Shown here: in pieces, positions 1 through 9,900 of the stretch
Numbering within the stretch: the first letter of the stretch is position 1
Layout of the letters: every line of letters begins with the position of its first letter
Assembly (NCBI GenBank): GCA_902562835.1
Contig: CACEUX010000004.1
Span: forward strand, 1-64,000
Origin: an uncultured Fidelibacterota bacterium
GTDB taxonomy: Bacteria; Fidelibacterota; Marinisomatia; Marinisomatales; UBA1611
Length of the DNA: 64,000 bases
Direction: 5' to 3'
Program-made: the position numbers and the translations under genes
The notes under the pieces: model-generated
Databases searched by the model: none
Told to the model about the DNA's origin: nothing
The model's input: only the letters and a program-made list of their open reading frames with translations

Positions 1-529
1 AGAAGAAAACGGCACTCAATACTCCAACCAGATCTGCGATCAAACCGGCTGCAAGTGCATGCCTGGTCTTTCTGACACCTACAGATCCGAAATAAACTGC
101 AAGCACATAAAATGTTGTTTCAGTTGATCCAAACATAGTGGCTCCGATCTTTGCTATCAAAGAATCCGGTCCATGTTCATTGATCAGGTCTGTCAAAAGC
201 CCAAGGGACCCACTACCAGAAAGAGGCCGCATTAGGGCTAGAGGGAGGTTCTCAGGAGGGAAACCTATGTATTGTAATAAAGGAGCCATTGTAGTTAATA
301 AAATTTCTAAGGCACCAGAAGCTCTGAACATACCAATTGCCACCAATATCGCCACCAAATATGGAATAATTCGGACTGCTATATCAAAACCATCCTTTGC
401 ACCCTCAACAAATGATTCATATACCTTTACTTTCTTAAAAACAAGACCATAAAATGGTATCATGACCAACATTAAAGGAATGATATACCTAGAAAGTTCG
501 TTTGTGAATATCACAATATTATCAATCAT
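1..529 (-). CDS. spmB: Spore maturation protein B-like (nucleoside-recognition/Gate family) membrane protein, 3' end cut by window edge
   Basis: The reading frame opens at an ATG read leftward from 529 and runs off the left edge with 176 codons and no stop. The visible protein is hydrophobic with several membrane segments. It carries the strongly conserved SpmB stretches MRPLSGSGSLGLL, GSTETTFYVLAVYFGSVG and TRHALAAGLIADL. The start overlaps the end of the spmA-like gene by 8 bases, so the two are probably translated together. SpmA and SpmB were named in Bacillus, where they affect spore core dehydration. The pair is widespread in non-sporulating bacteria and the transported substrate is unknown. 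Family assignment is firm and function is not. Confidence 0.9.
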   Translation of the reverse strand, partial: MIDNIVIFTNELSRYIIPLMLVMIPFYGLVFKKVKVYESFVEGAKDGFDIAVRIIPYLVAILVAIGMFRASGALEILLTTMAPLLQYIGFPPENLPLALMRPLSGSGSLGLLTDLINEHGPDSLIAKIGATMFGSTETTFYVLAVYFGSVGVRKTRHALAAGLIADLVGVLSAVFF

Positions 530-1121
530 GTTCATTCCTTGTTGGCATTTCAAAACGTTTCAATTTTTCTAAAAACCTAACAGTAATAATCGCTGTAATG
601 GTTGATAAACCTGTAGCAAGGATGGTAGTAATAAATATCTGATTTGCTGCCGCACCCATAAGTGCAACAACGGTAGCGGGCAATATAAGTTGAACACTGG
701 ATGTATTGATTGCTAGGAAAGTACACATCGCATTTGTAGCAGTATCTTTCTCTGGATTCAATTCTTGCAACTCCTCCATGGCTTTAAGTCCTAAAGGTGT
801 TGCTGCATTGCCAAGGCCAAGTAAGTTTGCTGCCATATTCAATATTATCGAACCAATAGCAGGGTGGTCTTCAGGCACATCTGGGAATAGCCGGATCGTG
901 ATCGGAAGAATGGCACGTGCAATAATTCGTATCAGACCTGATTCTTCTGCGATCTTCATTGTACCAAGCCATAGAGCCATGATTCCAATAAGACCGATGG
1001 CAATTTCAACAGCTGTCTTTGCCATATCGATCGCAGCCTGAGTCACTGCATCAATATTGCCAGTTAAAATCCCCACAATAACGGCAATAAACATCATTCC
1101 GAACCAAATATAGTTTAGCAT
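522..1121 (-). CDS. spmA: Spore maturation protein A-like membrane protein (nucleoside-recognition/Gate family)
   Basis: A 199-residue membrane protein with an N-terminal hydrophobic helix, a second helix around 38-55, a family-typical NMAANLLGLGNAATPLGLKAM segment, and hydrophobic helices in the C-terminal third. This is the usual length and motif set of SpmA. It lies directly upstream of spmB with an 8-base overlap and 4 bases after the LD-carboxypeptidase gene, so it may share a transcript with the two cell-wall peptidases. That association fits a cell-envelope role, but this is inference from context. No sporulation gene is visible here, so the Bacillus name should not be read as function. 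Confidence 0.9.
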   Translation of the reverse strand: MLNYIWFGMMFIAVIVGILTGNIDAVTQAAIDMAKTAVEIAIGLIGIMALWLGTMKIAEESGLIRIIARAILPITIRLFPDVPEDHPAIGSIILNMAANLLGLGNAATPLGLKAMEELQELNPEKDTATNAMCTFLAINTSSVQLILPATVVALMGAAANQIFITTILATGLSTITAIITVRFLEKLKRFEMPTRNEHD

Positions 1122-1125
1122 TTAA

Positions 1126-2064
1126 TTATTCATCTTTGTTTACCGCAGATTCAAGAATCGTTAGATAGGGTTTATGATCATTAGCATTTAATTCAGCTGG
1201 AATAGATAAAGGTAGTGTAGCTTGGTATTTCCCATGCCCACAAGGATAGTTTGAGACGATCGGTATTTCTAATTCTCCGCAGATATCCATGATTATTTCA
1301 TCTGATGACTTACCAAAAGGGATATCTTCTTCCTTAAGATCTTTTAATTCTCCAAACACTAGTCCCACTATTTTATCAAACATGCCAGCATTTTTCATAT
1401 GTATGAGCATTCTTTCAAAAGAATATAAATATTCATTGATATCCTCAAGAAATAGGATGACGCCATCTGTGTTTATATTGTCCTTAGTCCCGAGTCGATT
1501 GATCAGTAGTGTCATATTCCCGCCCCATAATGGTCCTTTTCCAACTCCCGATTTTAGAATATGTGCAGGCGTTTCCTTTGGCGTATCAATTATCATATCT
1601 GAAGTACCACTTAGTACCTGTCGCATGATCCTCATATTGAAATCAATTGGACCATTTTTGTTACTTACCAGCATCGGACCATGGAAACTGACCATTTTGG
1701 TCTTTTGAGTAATTGAGTTCAAACATGCTGTTATATCACTAAAGCCCATAAAGATCTTTGGATTATCTTTAATGAGTTCATAATCAAGCATTGGTAATAC
1801 CTTATTACAGCCATATCCACCACGAGCGCAAAAGATAGCATCTATAGATGGGTCAGCGAACATAGCATTAATATCTTTTGCACGTTCTTCTGGGCTTCCA
1901 GCAAATGGTCCATTTTTCAATTTATTACTAGATCCAAGTTTTATTCTATAACCCATATCAGAGTAATATTTTGCGGTTTTGTTCAAGACATCCCCATTTA
2001 ACCAGTAAGACGGACTTACAATACCGATCTTTGAGTTTTGCTTTAATTGTCTTGGTTTAATCAT
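1126..2064 (-). CDS. ldcA: Muramoyltetrapeptide LD-carboxypeptidase, peptidase family S66
   Basis: A 312-residue protein of the S66 family, which removes the terminal D-Ala from murein tetrapeptides during peptidoglycan recycling. Visible signatures are the N-terminal KIGIVSPSYW strand, the CARGGYGCNKVLPMLDY segment, the nucleophile elbow GFSDIT (Ser about residue 109), FLEDINEYLYSFERML with the likely catalytic Glu, and GHGKYQATLPL with the likely catalytic His. The ATG at 2064 is chosen over a TTG two codons upstream because the family normally begins just before this lysine-rich strand. The first codons overlap the end of the PBP4-like gene by 8 bases, which suggests coupling of two murein-trimming enzymes. 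No signal peptide is seen, consistent with a cytoplasmic enzyme. Confidence 0.92.
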   Translation of the reverse strand: MIKPRQLKQNSKIGIVSPSYWLNGDVLNKTAKYYSDMGYRIKLGSSNKLKNGPFAGSPEERAKDINAMFADPSIDAIFCARGGYGCNKVLPMLDYELIKDNPKIFMGFSDITACLNSITQKTKMVSFHGPMLVSNKNGPIDFNMRIMRQVLSGTSDMIIDTPKETPAHILKSGVGKGPLWGGNMTLLINRLGTKDNINTDGVILFLEDINEYLYSFERMLIHMKNAGMFDKIVGLVFGELKDLKEEDIPFGKSSDEIIMDICGELEIPIVSNYPCGHGKYQATLPLSIPAELNANDHKPYLTILESAVNKDE

Positions 2065-3457
2065 GTGCAAACAATTGAACTATTTTGTTCTGAAGTTGAA
2101 TAGCTTGGTAAGAACTACCCGTATAACCACTTATCAGAATAGAGAATGCTAAGGGGCCATGTTTTGGCGAGAAGATATATCCAGACAAATTACTCACCCC
2201 TGATAGACCGCCTGTTTTTGCTCTGATAAGATTCCCTTCTTTTTCTAATCTTTTTTCCATGGTTCCATCTTTATTGCCTCCTGAAGCCAGGGTGGAGATG
2301 AAATCGTCTTTATATTTACTATTAAATGACCATTTCAAAAATCTTGTCAATTGATCTGGGCTAGTAAGGTTGTATCTAGATACACCAGAGCCGTCAACTA
2401 ATCTTATTCTAGATGTATCAATACCGGCAGAATCAGAAAGTAATGTCTTTACACTGTCAAGTCCATCTTTCCAATTTCCCTCAATTTGATTACCTCTTCC
2501 TATTATTTTTATGAGTAATTCAGCTGTAAGGTTATCACTCTCATTCATTAAGTTTGTAGCTGAAGCGATCAGTGGGTCTGAGTAATGAATCGCTATAGTT
2601 TCCGACTCGTTGACCTTGGTCCCTCTTTTTATGTGGCCTACTTGGACTCCGTATTTGGCTAGAGATTCTTTAAAAAGAGTACCCGTAAATAAAGTTGGTT
2701 CATGAATATTCCTTTGCAGTGTATCAATACTATCGCTCATTACTATCTCACCAGTTATTGAAAAATGGTTTGTTCTTCCTACCCAGTCTCGTTCGATTTT
2801 TAGTTTTTTTAACTCTGTATTGTTTTCAACCGTGGTCGTTTTATTTGATTGAGATATATACTCAGTTGTTGGAAAATGATCTATTCTAGCAGCTTCTCCT
2901 AGATTTCCTGGTTCTATATGAAAATCAATGCAATTATCATTAACAGATAATGCTCCTATTGGTGCTGCATACCACCAGGATCCTTCATCCCACATCCATC
3001 CCTTACCATAATGCATTGAGTCCAAAAGAGTCGCATCCAGATATAGTGTATCAACATCTTCAATGATCTTTGCGGTGGTATTTGCAAGAGAGTCTAGGTG
3101 CTCTATTGAAAGGTCGGGGTCTCCACCACCCTTTAAGACAAGATCATTATTGTTTTTTAGAATAGTTGTTTTGAAAATATGGTCTCTACCTAAATAATGT
3201 AAAGCAGCTGCGCATGTATAAAGTTTATTATTACTTGCTGGCATAAATAATTTATTACTATTGAGTTCATACAATGTCTTATCATCTTCAACAGAAATGA
3301 CCTTGATACCTAATGATACATCCAGATCAGATTCAGCAATAAGTTTATTTATTTTACTTTTTATAGATGGGATTCCTTTATTTGTCATTAGTGTTGAATG
3401 CGGAGCACAGGAGAAAAAGGAAATGGACGCGATTAAACCGATGTTGATGAATTTCAT
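2057..3457 (-). CDS. dacB: D-alanyl-D-alanine carboxypeptidase/endopeptidase, PBP4 (peptidase S13) family, lipoprotein
   Basis: A 466-residue penicillin-binding protein that would trim or cleave peptide cross-links in the periplasm. The three active-site motifs are present: SNNK (Ser75-Lys78), SDN in MNESDNLTAELL, and KTG in RAKTGGLSGVSNLSGY near the C terminus. The long insertion between the first two motifs is typical of PBP4. The N terminus has a hydrophobic stretch ending FFSC, with Cys17 as a possible lipobox cysteine, so it may be membrane-anchored. The stop is inside the start of the LD-carboxypeptidase gene and the start is 4 bases from the glutamine amidotransferase gene, forming a minus-strand operon. 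Confidence 0.93.
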   Translation of the reverse strand: MKFINIGLIASISFFSCAPHSTLMTNKGIPSIKSKINKLIAESDLDVSLGIKVISVEDDKTLYELNSNKLFMPASNNKLYTCAAALHYLGRDHIFKTTILKNNNDLVLKGGGDPDLSIEHLDSLANTTAKIIEDVDTLYLDATLLDSMHYGKGWMWDEGSWWYAAPIGALSVNDNCIDFHIEPGNLGEAARIDHFPTTEYISQSNKTTTVENNTELKKLKIERDWVGRTNHFSITGEIVMSDSIDTLQRNIHEPTLFTGTLFKESLAKYGVQVGHIKRGTKVNESETIAIHYSDPLIASATNLMNESDNLTAELLIKIIGRGNQIEGNWKDGLDSVKTLLSDSAGIDTSRIRLVDGSGVSRYNLTSPDQLTRFLKWSFNSKYKDDFISTLASGGNKDGTMEKRLEKEGNLIRAKTGGLSGVSNLSGYIFSPKHGPLAFSILISGYTGSSYQAIQLQNKIVQLFAHD

Positions 3458-3461
3458 TGGG

Positions 3462-4115
3462 TTAATATTTGAGATTTTTTAAAAATGATTCAAGTAATAC
3501 TGAGCTATAGGGCCTGGTTTTTTCAAAGTCCTTTGAGCTTACTCCGATCCTGGTTGCGAATGTCCTCGATGATTCAATATGAGGTTGAAAACTCCATATT
3601 GGCAATTCCTTATGGACCATACCTTCGATCTTAACCATTTCACTTGTGGCTGATACTTCAAAATCTTTTGGAGATATCGTTACTCCCTCTTGATGAGAAT
3701 AGACCAAAAAGTCATCTTGGGGTTCGACCAATAGATTATTCTCTAGAGTTTGAACCTTTCTGATCCCCCTTTTTTTTGTAGTATCCCAAAGATAGTCAAC
3801 TTTCCCGCCAAATAAATGAGCCAGGAATTGGTGCCCAAAGCAAATACCAAGTATTGGTAATTGTTTTTCAATTGCCTTAAAAATCACTTTCTCAATATCC
3901 TTCATCCATTCGTATTGGTCATTTACTGATGCAGCACTGCCCATCAGGATTATACCACGTGTATTTTTTAATTCTATATGCATAGAGTCTGGAGAGTGTA
4001 TAGCAGGCAGGTGGTAGGTCGCCTTTAAAGGCGACTTGGCAACAATCCCATTAAAAGATTCTATTTCAGGAACCTCTAATGCGGGGTCAATGACCATTAA
4101 GTTTTGAGAATCCAT
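3462..4115 (-). CDS. Class I glutamine amidotransferase (GMP-synthase-like GATase domain protein)
   Basis: A 217-residue stand-alone class I amidotransferase. The nucleophile elbow GICFGHQF puts the catalytic Cys at residue 92, and the FQPHIESS motif supplies His179 and Glu181, so the triad is complete. An oxyanion-type strand is visible in GIILMGSAASVND. There is no ATP-pyrophosphatase domain, so it is not a full GMP synthase. Such free-standing proteins hydrolyse glutamine or related gamma-glutamyl compounds, and the acceptor is not predictable here. It is the first gene of the minus-strand cell-wall cluster, which may mean a link to peptidoglycan metabolism, but that is only context. Confidence 0.85.
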   Translation of the reverse strand: MDSQNLMVIDPALEVPEIESFNGIVAKSPLKATYHLPAIHSPDSMHIELKNTRGIILMGSAASVNDQYEWMKDIEKVIFKAIEKQLPILGICFGHQFLAHLFGGKVDYLWDTTKKRGIRKVQTLENNLLVEPQDDFLVYSHQEGVTISPKDFEVSATSEMVKIEGMVHKELPIWSFQPHIESSRTFATRIGVSSKDFEKTRPYSSVLLESFLKNLKY

Positions 4116-4199
4116 GATAAAAGATAAATATTTTATATTTATTAATTTTAAAATCTTTTTGATTATAATTATATTGGTATCTATTTATAATCCATTCAA

Positions 4200-6998
4200 A
4201 TGAAAAACTTATTCATATTTTTACATCTAATTCTTTTCCTTTATGGTCAAACAGGAAAAATAACCGGTAATATCAAAGACTCTGCCTCTAATGAGCCTCT
4301 TGTCGGTGTAAGTGTCATCGTAGTTGGAAAGGGCATAGGCGCAGATACAGATCAGGATGGGAGGTATAGCATTATTAATGTTCCCATCGGCAAATATGAT
4401 ATAAAAACATCCATAATTGGTTACGCATCTGTAAAGGTCACAGGTCTTTTAGTTAGTTCCGGTAGGACAACAGAACAAAATTTTTCATTGGACCAGGAAA
4501 CATTGGAGGGTAAAGAGATCACTGTTCTTGCTGAAAGACCACTCATTTATAAAGATCTGACATCTTCACAAAAAATTACAACATCAGAAGAGATCTTAAG
4601 CATGCCAGTAGAATCCTTTCTTGGTGTCTTAACAACTCAAGCAGGAGTAAATGTTGGTGCAGGTGGCGAATTGCACATTCGTGGAGGTCGAAGTAATGAA
4701 GTGGGTTATTACATTGATGGTGTATCAGTAAGTAATCCCTTTTTCACAAATAGCCTATCTGTTAATGTTTCTAATAAAGCTCTAAGCGAGCTTAAGGTTG
4801 TAAGCGGTGGGTTTAATGCTGAATTTGGTAATGCAATGAGTGGAATAGTAAATCTGCAGATAAAGGAGGGAAGAGAGAACTACGAAAGTAGCATGTCATT
4901 CTATACTGGTGATCGTTATTCCAACGATACAGAATTGTATCCAAAGATAAACGAGTTTGAACTATTAAATAGAAAAACTATTGAAGGCTATTTTAGTGGG
5001 CCAGTTCCATTTTTTCGAAAAAAACTAACATTTAATTCCAGCTTAAGATACTCCTTACAGGATGGATATCTCTATGGTGTCAGGGAGCACGATGTACAGG
5101 ACCATGCAAATTTTTTCTCTGACGATTGGTATATTGAAATGGGAGGGGATGGTGATACTATTTCCATGAACCCAAGTAAAAACCTCAATTCACTTCTAAA
5201 GCTTACTTACAGGGCTACACCTCGATTAAAATTCTCTGCACAGTACCTTGGCTCTAATGGAGAAAGTCAGTCCTATGTACACTTTTATAAATATAACCCA
5301 GATGGACGTTCAAAGTCACTATCCAATAACCACAATATCTCAATGAAGATCAATCATGCAATTGGAAAGAAAACATTTTATGAAGCACATGTCTTCACAA
5401 ATCGAACAGATTATGGTTCATTTCAGTTCAAGCCATTAGACCTCGATAATGCCATCCCATACGCAAGTGGTAGTAGTTTTGGTAGCGATGAAGACTTACT
5501 TCTGTTCATAGATGAGCCAGGACAGTACTTGGTCGGAGATCAAACGATCAATATCTTGAATGAAGATACGTATATACTACCCAATTCAAATTATGCATCT
5601 TCTCAAAATATTCTAGGTGCTCCAAGTAGCCCTACTTTTTCTTTTGGCGGGTCTAATAGAGGACATACATATCGTTACTCTCTATCATATGGTGGAAAAT
5701 TTGACATTACATCACAGGTCAATAGTCGTCACGAGATCAAAGCAGGTATACAATATAGAATAGACAATCTGAATGAAAGGATATTCAGCATCCTATATGA
5801 TGATAATACATATAGAATTCCAACTATCGCTCCAGAGAATGCATCTCCTTCCCACAGTTATTATTCTGAAAATGCTCTATTCTTTAGCGCTTATATCCAA
5901 GACAAGCTTGAATACCAAAGTTTTATAATGAATCTGGGATTACGATATGATTCGTTCGATCCTCAGAGTACGCATATTGACAGTCTCTTAAATCCTGAAC
6001 ATGGTTTAGTAAAGAGTACAAAGAAAAATATGATATCTCCACGGATCGGTGTTGCCTATCCGATTACAGATGAAGGTATACTTCATTTTTCGTATGGTCA
6101 TTTTTACCAGATGCCAACAATGAGAAATCTTTTCTTAAAAAATATTTTTGGAGCTGGATTATCACCAACCATAGGATACAGTGACCTCAAACCACAAAAA
6201 ACAGTTATGTATGAATTTGGGTTACAGCAACAATTAAGTAGATATATAGCAATAAATGGTAGTCTTTTCTATAAAGATATTAGAGATCTGTTAGCGCTAC
6301 AGACCATTAACTATAATTCTCCTACATATGGTCCTTCATCTTATGCAGTTTATTTAAATAAAGATTATTCAATGGTGAAGGGAATTACTCTTAGCCTCAC
6401 AAAGAGACGTGACCCAAAAACAAAAACATCTGCGTTTATAGATTATTCTTTTCAGATGACAGAAGGTAATAGTGTAACAAGTGGTTCATTTTATTTTAAT
6501 GCTTTAACGGGTGATGAAGAAGAAAAGAAGATCGTGCCACTAAGTTGGGATCAAAGCCATGTTTTCAATACAACAATATCTATTACTGAGCCTGGTACAA
6601 ATGGTTGGGGCTTAAGTTTAATTGGAAAATTAAGTACTGGATGGCCTTACACACCCAATATCCCATTTGCAGGATATGTCCCATTACCTAATAGTGATCG
6701 AAAACCGTTTCAAGGATCGTTAGATATGAGACTTTATAAGAATTTATTGTTGATGAATATCGGTTTTGAATTTTTCATGAAGGTTTATAATGTATTGGAC
6801 CTGAGAAATGAAAGATATGTCTTTACTGACACAGGTCGTTCGGAATACACTTTTATTAATCGTTCTCAGCAAGAGACAGATGGTTTTAAATCTCACTATG
6901 GTGAACCTGGAGTTCATACATGGGAAGAATACTTTACACGACCTGACTATTTTTCTCCGCCTAGATTGATAACATTTGGTTTGAGTATTGATTTATGA
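4200..6998 (+). CDS. TonB-dependent outer-membrane receptor with N-terminal carboxypeptidase-regulatory-like domain
   Basis: A 932-residue receptor. A short signal peptide is followed by a carboxypeptidase D regulatory-like beta-sandwich at about 17-105 (GKITGNIKDSASNEPLVGVSV), then a plug domain carrying GGELHIRGGRSNEVGYYIDGVSV, then a long beta-barrel ending in a strand-like terminus LITFGLSIDL. This matches the SusC/RagA-style layout, but no SusD-type gene follows. Instead the stop overlaps the start of a giant secreted protein gene by 4 bases. The same order recurs at 42467-34886 on the other strand. The substrate is unknown and must be large or scarce enough to need energised import. Confidence 0.93.
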   Translation: MKNLFIFLHLILFLYGQTGKITGNIKDSASNEPLVGVSVIVVGKGIGADTDQDGRYSIINVPIGKYDIKTSIIGYASVKVTGLLVSSGRTTEQNFSLDQETLEGKEITVLAERPLIYKDLTSSQKITTSEEILSMPVESFLGVLTTQAGVNVGAGGELHIRGGRSNEVGYYIDGVSVSNPFFTNSLSVNVSNKALSELKVVSGGFNAEFGNAMSGIVNLQIKEGRENYESSMSFYTGDRYSNDTELYPKINEFELLNRKTIEGYFSGPVPFFRKKLTFNSSLRYSLQDGYLYGVREHDVQDHANFFSDDWYIEMGGDGDTISMNPSKNLNSLLKLTYRATPRLKFSAQYLGSNGESQSYVHFYKYNPDGRSKSLSNNHNISMKINHAIGKKTFYEAHVFTNRTDYGSFQFKPLDLDNAIPYASGSSFGSDEDLLLFIDEPGQYLVGDQTINILNEDTYILPNSNYASSQNILGAPSSPTFSFGGSNRGHTYRYSLSYGGKFDITSQVNSRHEIKAGIQYRIDNLNERIFSILYDDNTYRIPTIAPENASPSHSYYSENALFFSAYIQDKLEYQSFIMNLGLRYDSFDPQSTHIDSLLNPEHGLVKSTKKNMISPRIGVAYPITDEGILHFSYGHFYQMPTMRNLFLKNIFGAGLSPTIGYSDLKPQKTVMYEFGLQQQLSRYIAINGSLFYKDIRDLLALQTINYNSPTYGPSSYAVYLNKDYSMVKGITLSLTKRRDPKTKTSAFIDYSFQMTEGNSVTSGSFYFNALTGDEEEKKIVPLSWDQSHVFNTTISITEPGTNGWGLSLIGKLSTGWPYTPNIPFAGYVPLPNSDRKPFQGSLDMRLYKNLLLMNIGFEFFMKVYNVLDLRNERYVFTDTGRSEYTFINRSQQETDGFKSHYGEPGVHTWEEYFTRPDYFSPPRLITFGLSIDL

Positions 6999-9900
6999 TA
7001 AAGAATAATAGATCTTTAATAGGTATTTTGCTGCTGCATGGTCTGTTTTTTTCAGTAATTATTGCTGGTCCGTTATTGATAAAGAAAAATAAATATCCAA
7101 ATGGCCCACAAAAAGACTGGAGCCAAAGGCAGTTCACGAAATACTATAGATCGATCGAGAGATATTCAAAGAGGACTGCAGATTCAGATGGACAGATTCT
7201 CAGGAGGCAAGACGCTATAATATCAGGAAACAAGATCACGACGCAGATCTGGAATTATGGTTCTATATCTGAACCAGGAAACAGAGTAACAGATATTATT
7301 TGGGAAGGCCTAGGCTATGGATATGAATTTGGCCCATTTATCTGTGCAGAAGTTCCTTTACCTTCAAATAGCCATCCTGATGCATATGCAAAAGTTGAGA
7401 ATGGAGATACAACCTGGTATGCTAGAGTTATAAGTGATGGACTTGTTACAGATCCTGAAAGATCACCAGATGGGTCGGAATATTGGACCTGGGAACCCCT
7501 AGCTTACAGTGATGAAGGTTTATATTTTGCTGATCCTGACTACGATAAGATTCCTACTGCTAGTGATATAGATCGAGATTTCGATGGTAAGCCAGATAGC
7601 TGGTCTAATGATTGGTATAATCCTAACCTAAAAGAATTTGTGTGGCCTGGGGATCTGCGGCAAGGGGCATCGAATGCTGATGAAGAAGCATTCTTCGTAT
7701 GTGATGATAGAAATAATAAAGAATTTGAATACTATCCATTTCCTGATGATTCATCACGTAAGGGACTGGGCCTTCAGATAGAATATAGATATTACCAGTG
7801 GGCGAATCCCTTAGCAGAAGATATTATCTTTTTGATATATAAAATAACCAATAAAAGTCCTAAAGATCTAAATGATGTTATCTTTGGGATGTGGGGCGAT
7901 CCCCATATCGGTGGACCCAGTGATTGGCGCGATGATCTATCATATTTTGATCAAGATATCAATATGGTATATTGCTGGGATGAGGACGGCAGTGCCAGCG
8001 GCAGTGCCAATAATCCTGGGTATTTTGGTTATAAATTTTTGGAAAGTCCTGGAAATCCATATGATCAGATAGATAACGATGGAGATGGCATGATAGATGA
8101 AAGCAGAAGTAATGGAGTCGATGATGATAATGACTGGGACCCAGAAAAAGATGATATTGGTGTAGATGGGGTTCCGAATACAGGTGATATGGGTGAAGGA
8201 GATGGTATCCCTACTGCAGGGGATCAGTATGATATTAGACAGCCTGGCGAACCAAATTTTGAATGGACTGACCTAGATGAGTCTGATATGGTTGGATTGA
8301 CAGGGTTTACCTCGCCACCTTTTTCTGGTACTACTATTGCTGATGACCAGCGGGTCTTTGATGATTTTTTACAACCTGGTGTTTTTGATTCTGCTAATGC
8401 GACCCAGTCAGGCGACTATGTATTTATATACAGTTCAGGTCCCATCTCACTTCCAGCAGGTGAAACACGACGTTTTTCTATAGCTTTATTAATTGGTGAA
8501 GACTATGATGACCTAACGCTTAATGCTATTACTTCTCAGGATATCTATGAAAGGAATTACCAGTTTGCAAAACCCCCAGATAAGCCCACAGTCACAGCCG
8601 TCCCTGGTGATGAACGTGTTACGCTATATTGGGATAATATCGCAGAAGAGTCATTGGATCCAATCTCGGGGGAGTTTGATTTTGAAGGATATGTAATCTA
8701 TAGAAGTACCCACCCTCAGTTTTTAGACCAACAGACTATTACTGATGCAAATGGTTCAAACTTTTTATTTGAGCCATTAAAAATGTATAATGGTGCTCCT
8801 GCTCGTTTCGATTTGGATAATGATTATTATGGTATGAGTGAGATAGTATATCCAGGCCGAGGTGCCTATTATACACTAGGAAATAATACCGGTCTAGTTC
8901 ATTCATATATTGATTCCAATAATGTATTAAATGGGCAATCTTATTACTATGCGGTTGTCTCCTATGATCATGGTTCGATGGAATTAGAGATTCCTCCAAG
9001 TGAATGTTCTAAAACCATTACATTGAATCCTACAACAAATGAACTAATTACGGACATTAATACTTTGCGGATCGTTCCCAGTTCGCCAGCTATAGGAGTT
9101 GTTAATGGCACCATCCAGAATAATGAGATCATACATGAGTCTGGAGTTACAACAGCTAAGGTTTTCTTAGACATAGTTGATCCATATAGTTTACAGAATA
9201 ACAACCAATTTGAAATAACGTTTCAAGAATCCCCTACTCGGTATAGTATAAAAGATCTTATGCTTATAGAAGAATCAGTTACTATATCTATTGAGCAATA
9301 TAGGCAATTATTATATGGTAATATTGACCTTGGATCAGTTACCGTAAATGATGAAAGTGGTAATACTTATTTTATTAATGATGATTTTGAATTGCTAGAT
9401 ACAACAGGGAAAATAAAGGGAATTGATGGAGGAGGTATGATCGATGGCAACACTTATACAGTTTCGTATTTGTATTACCCAATTATCAATAGTGAGGCCA
9501 TTGACCTTGAATTAACAAATCCAATTGTAGATGGAGTAAAAATAACTGCTAAAGATGTGGTCTTAGCTTTAAATGAAGAGAATACGAAATGGTCTCCAAC
9601 TTCATCCTGCACGTGGGAACCAGAGGTAATTCCTTTTAATGGTGCAGATCAATTCATGTATCCAGGTGCCTATGAAGTACGATTTTTTAACGAGATAGTT
9701 GACACAAGTAGTACCTCGCTTCATCCTAGCTTTGGTAATTCAAGAATGAATTTTGAAGTCTGGGATGTAACACCAGGAAGAGTACCATTTAAAGAAGAGG
9801 TCACTATCATTGAGGAAGGTGATGATTCAGATAGCCTTTGGTCTCCGGGAGATAGAGCAATTATTATGGATGGTCAGCCTTTAGGCGGAAAATGGGAGTT

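Noticed and set aside
522-1121. Sporulation capacity suggested by spmA and spmB names
   Set aside because: These genes are widespread in non-sporulating bacteria and no sporulation gene is present here.
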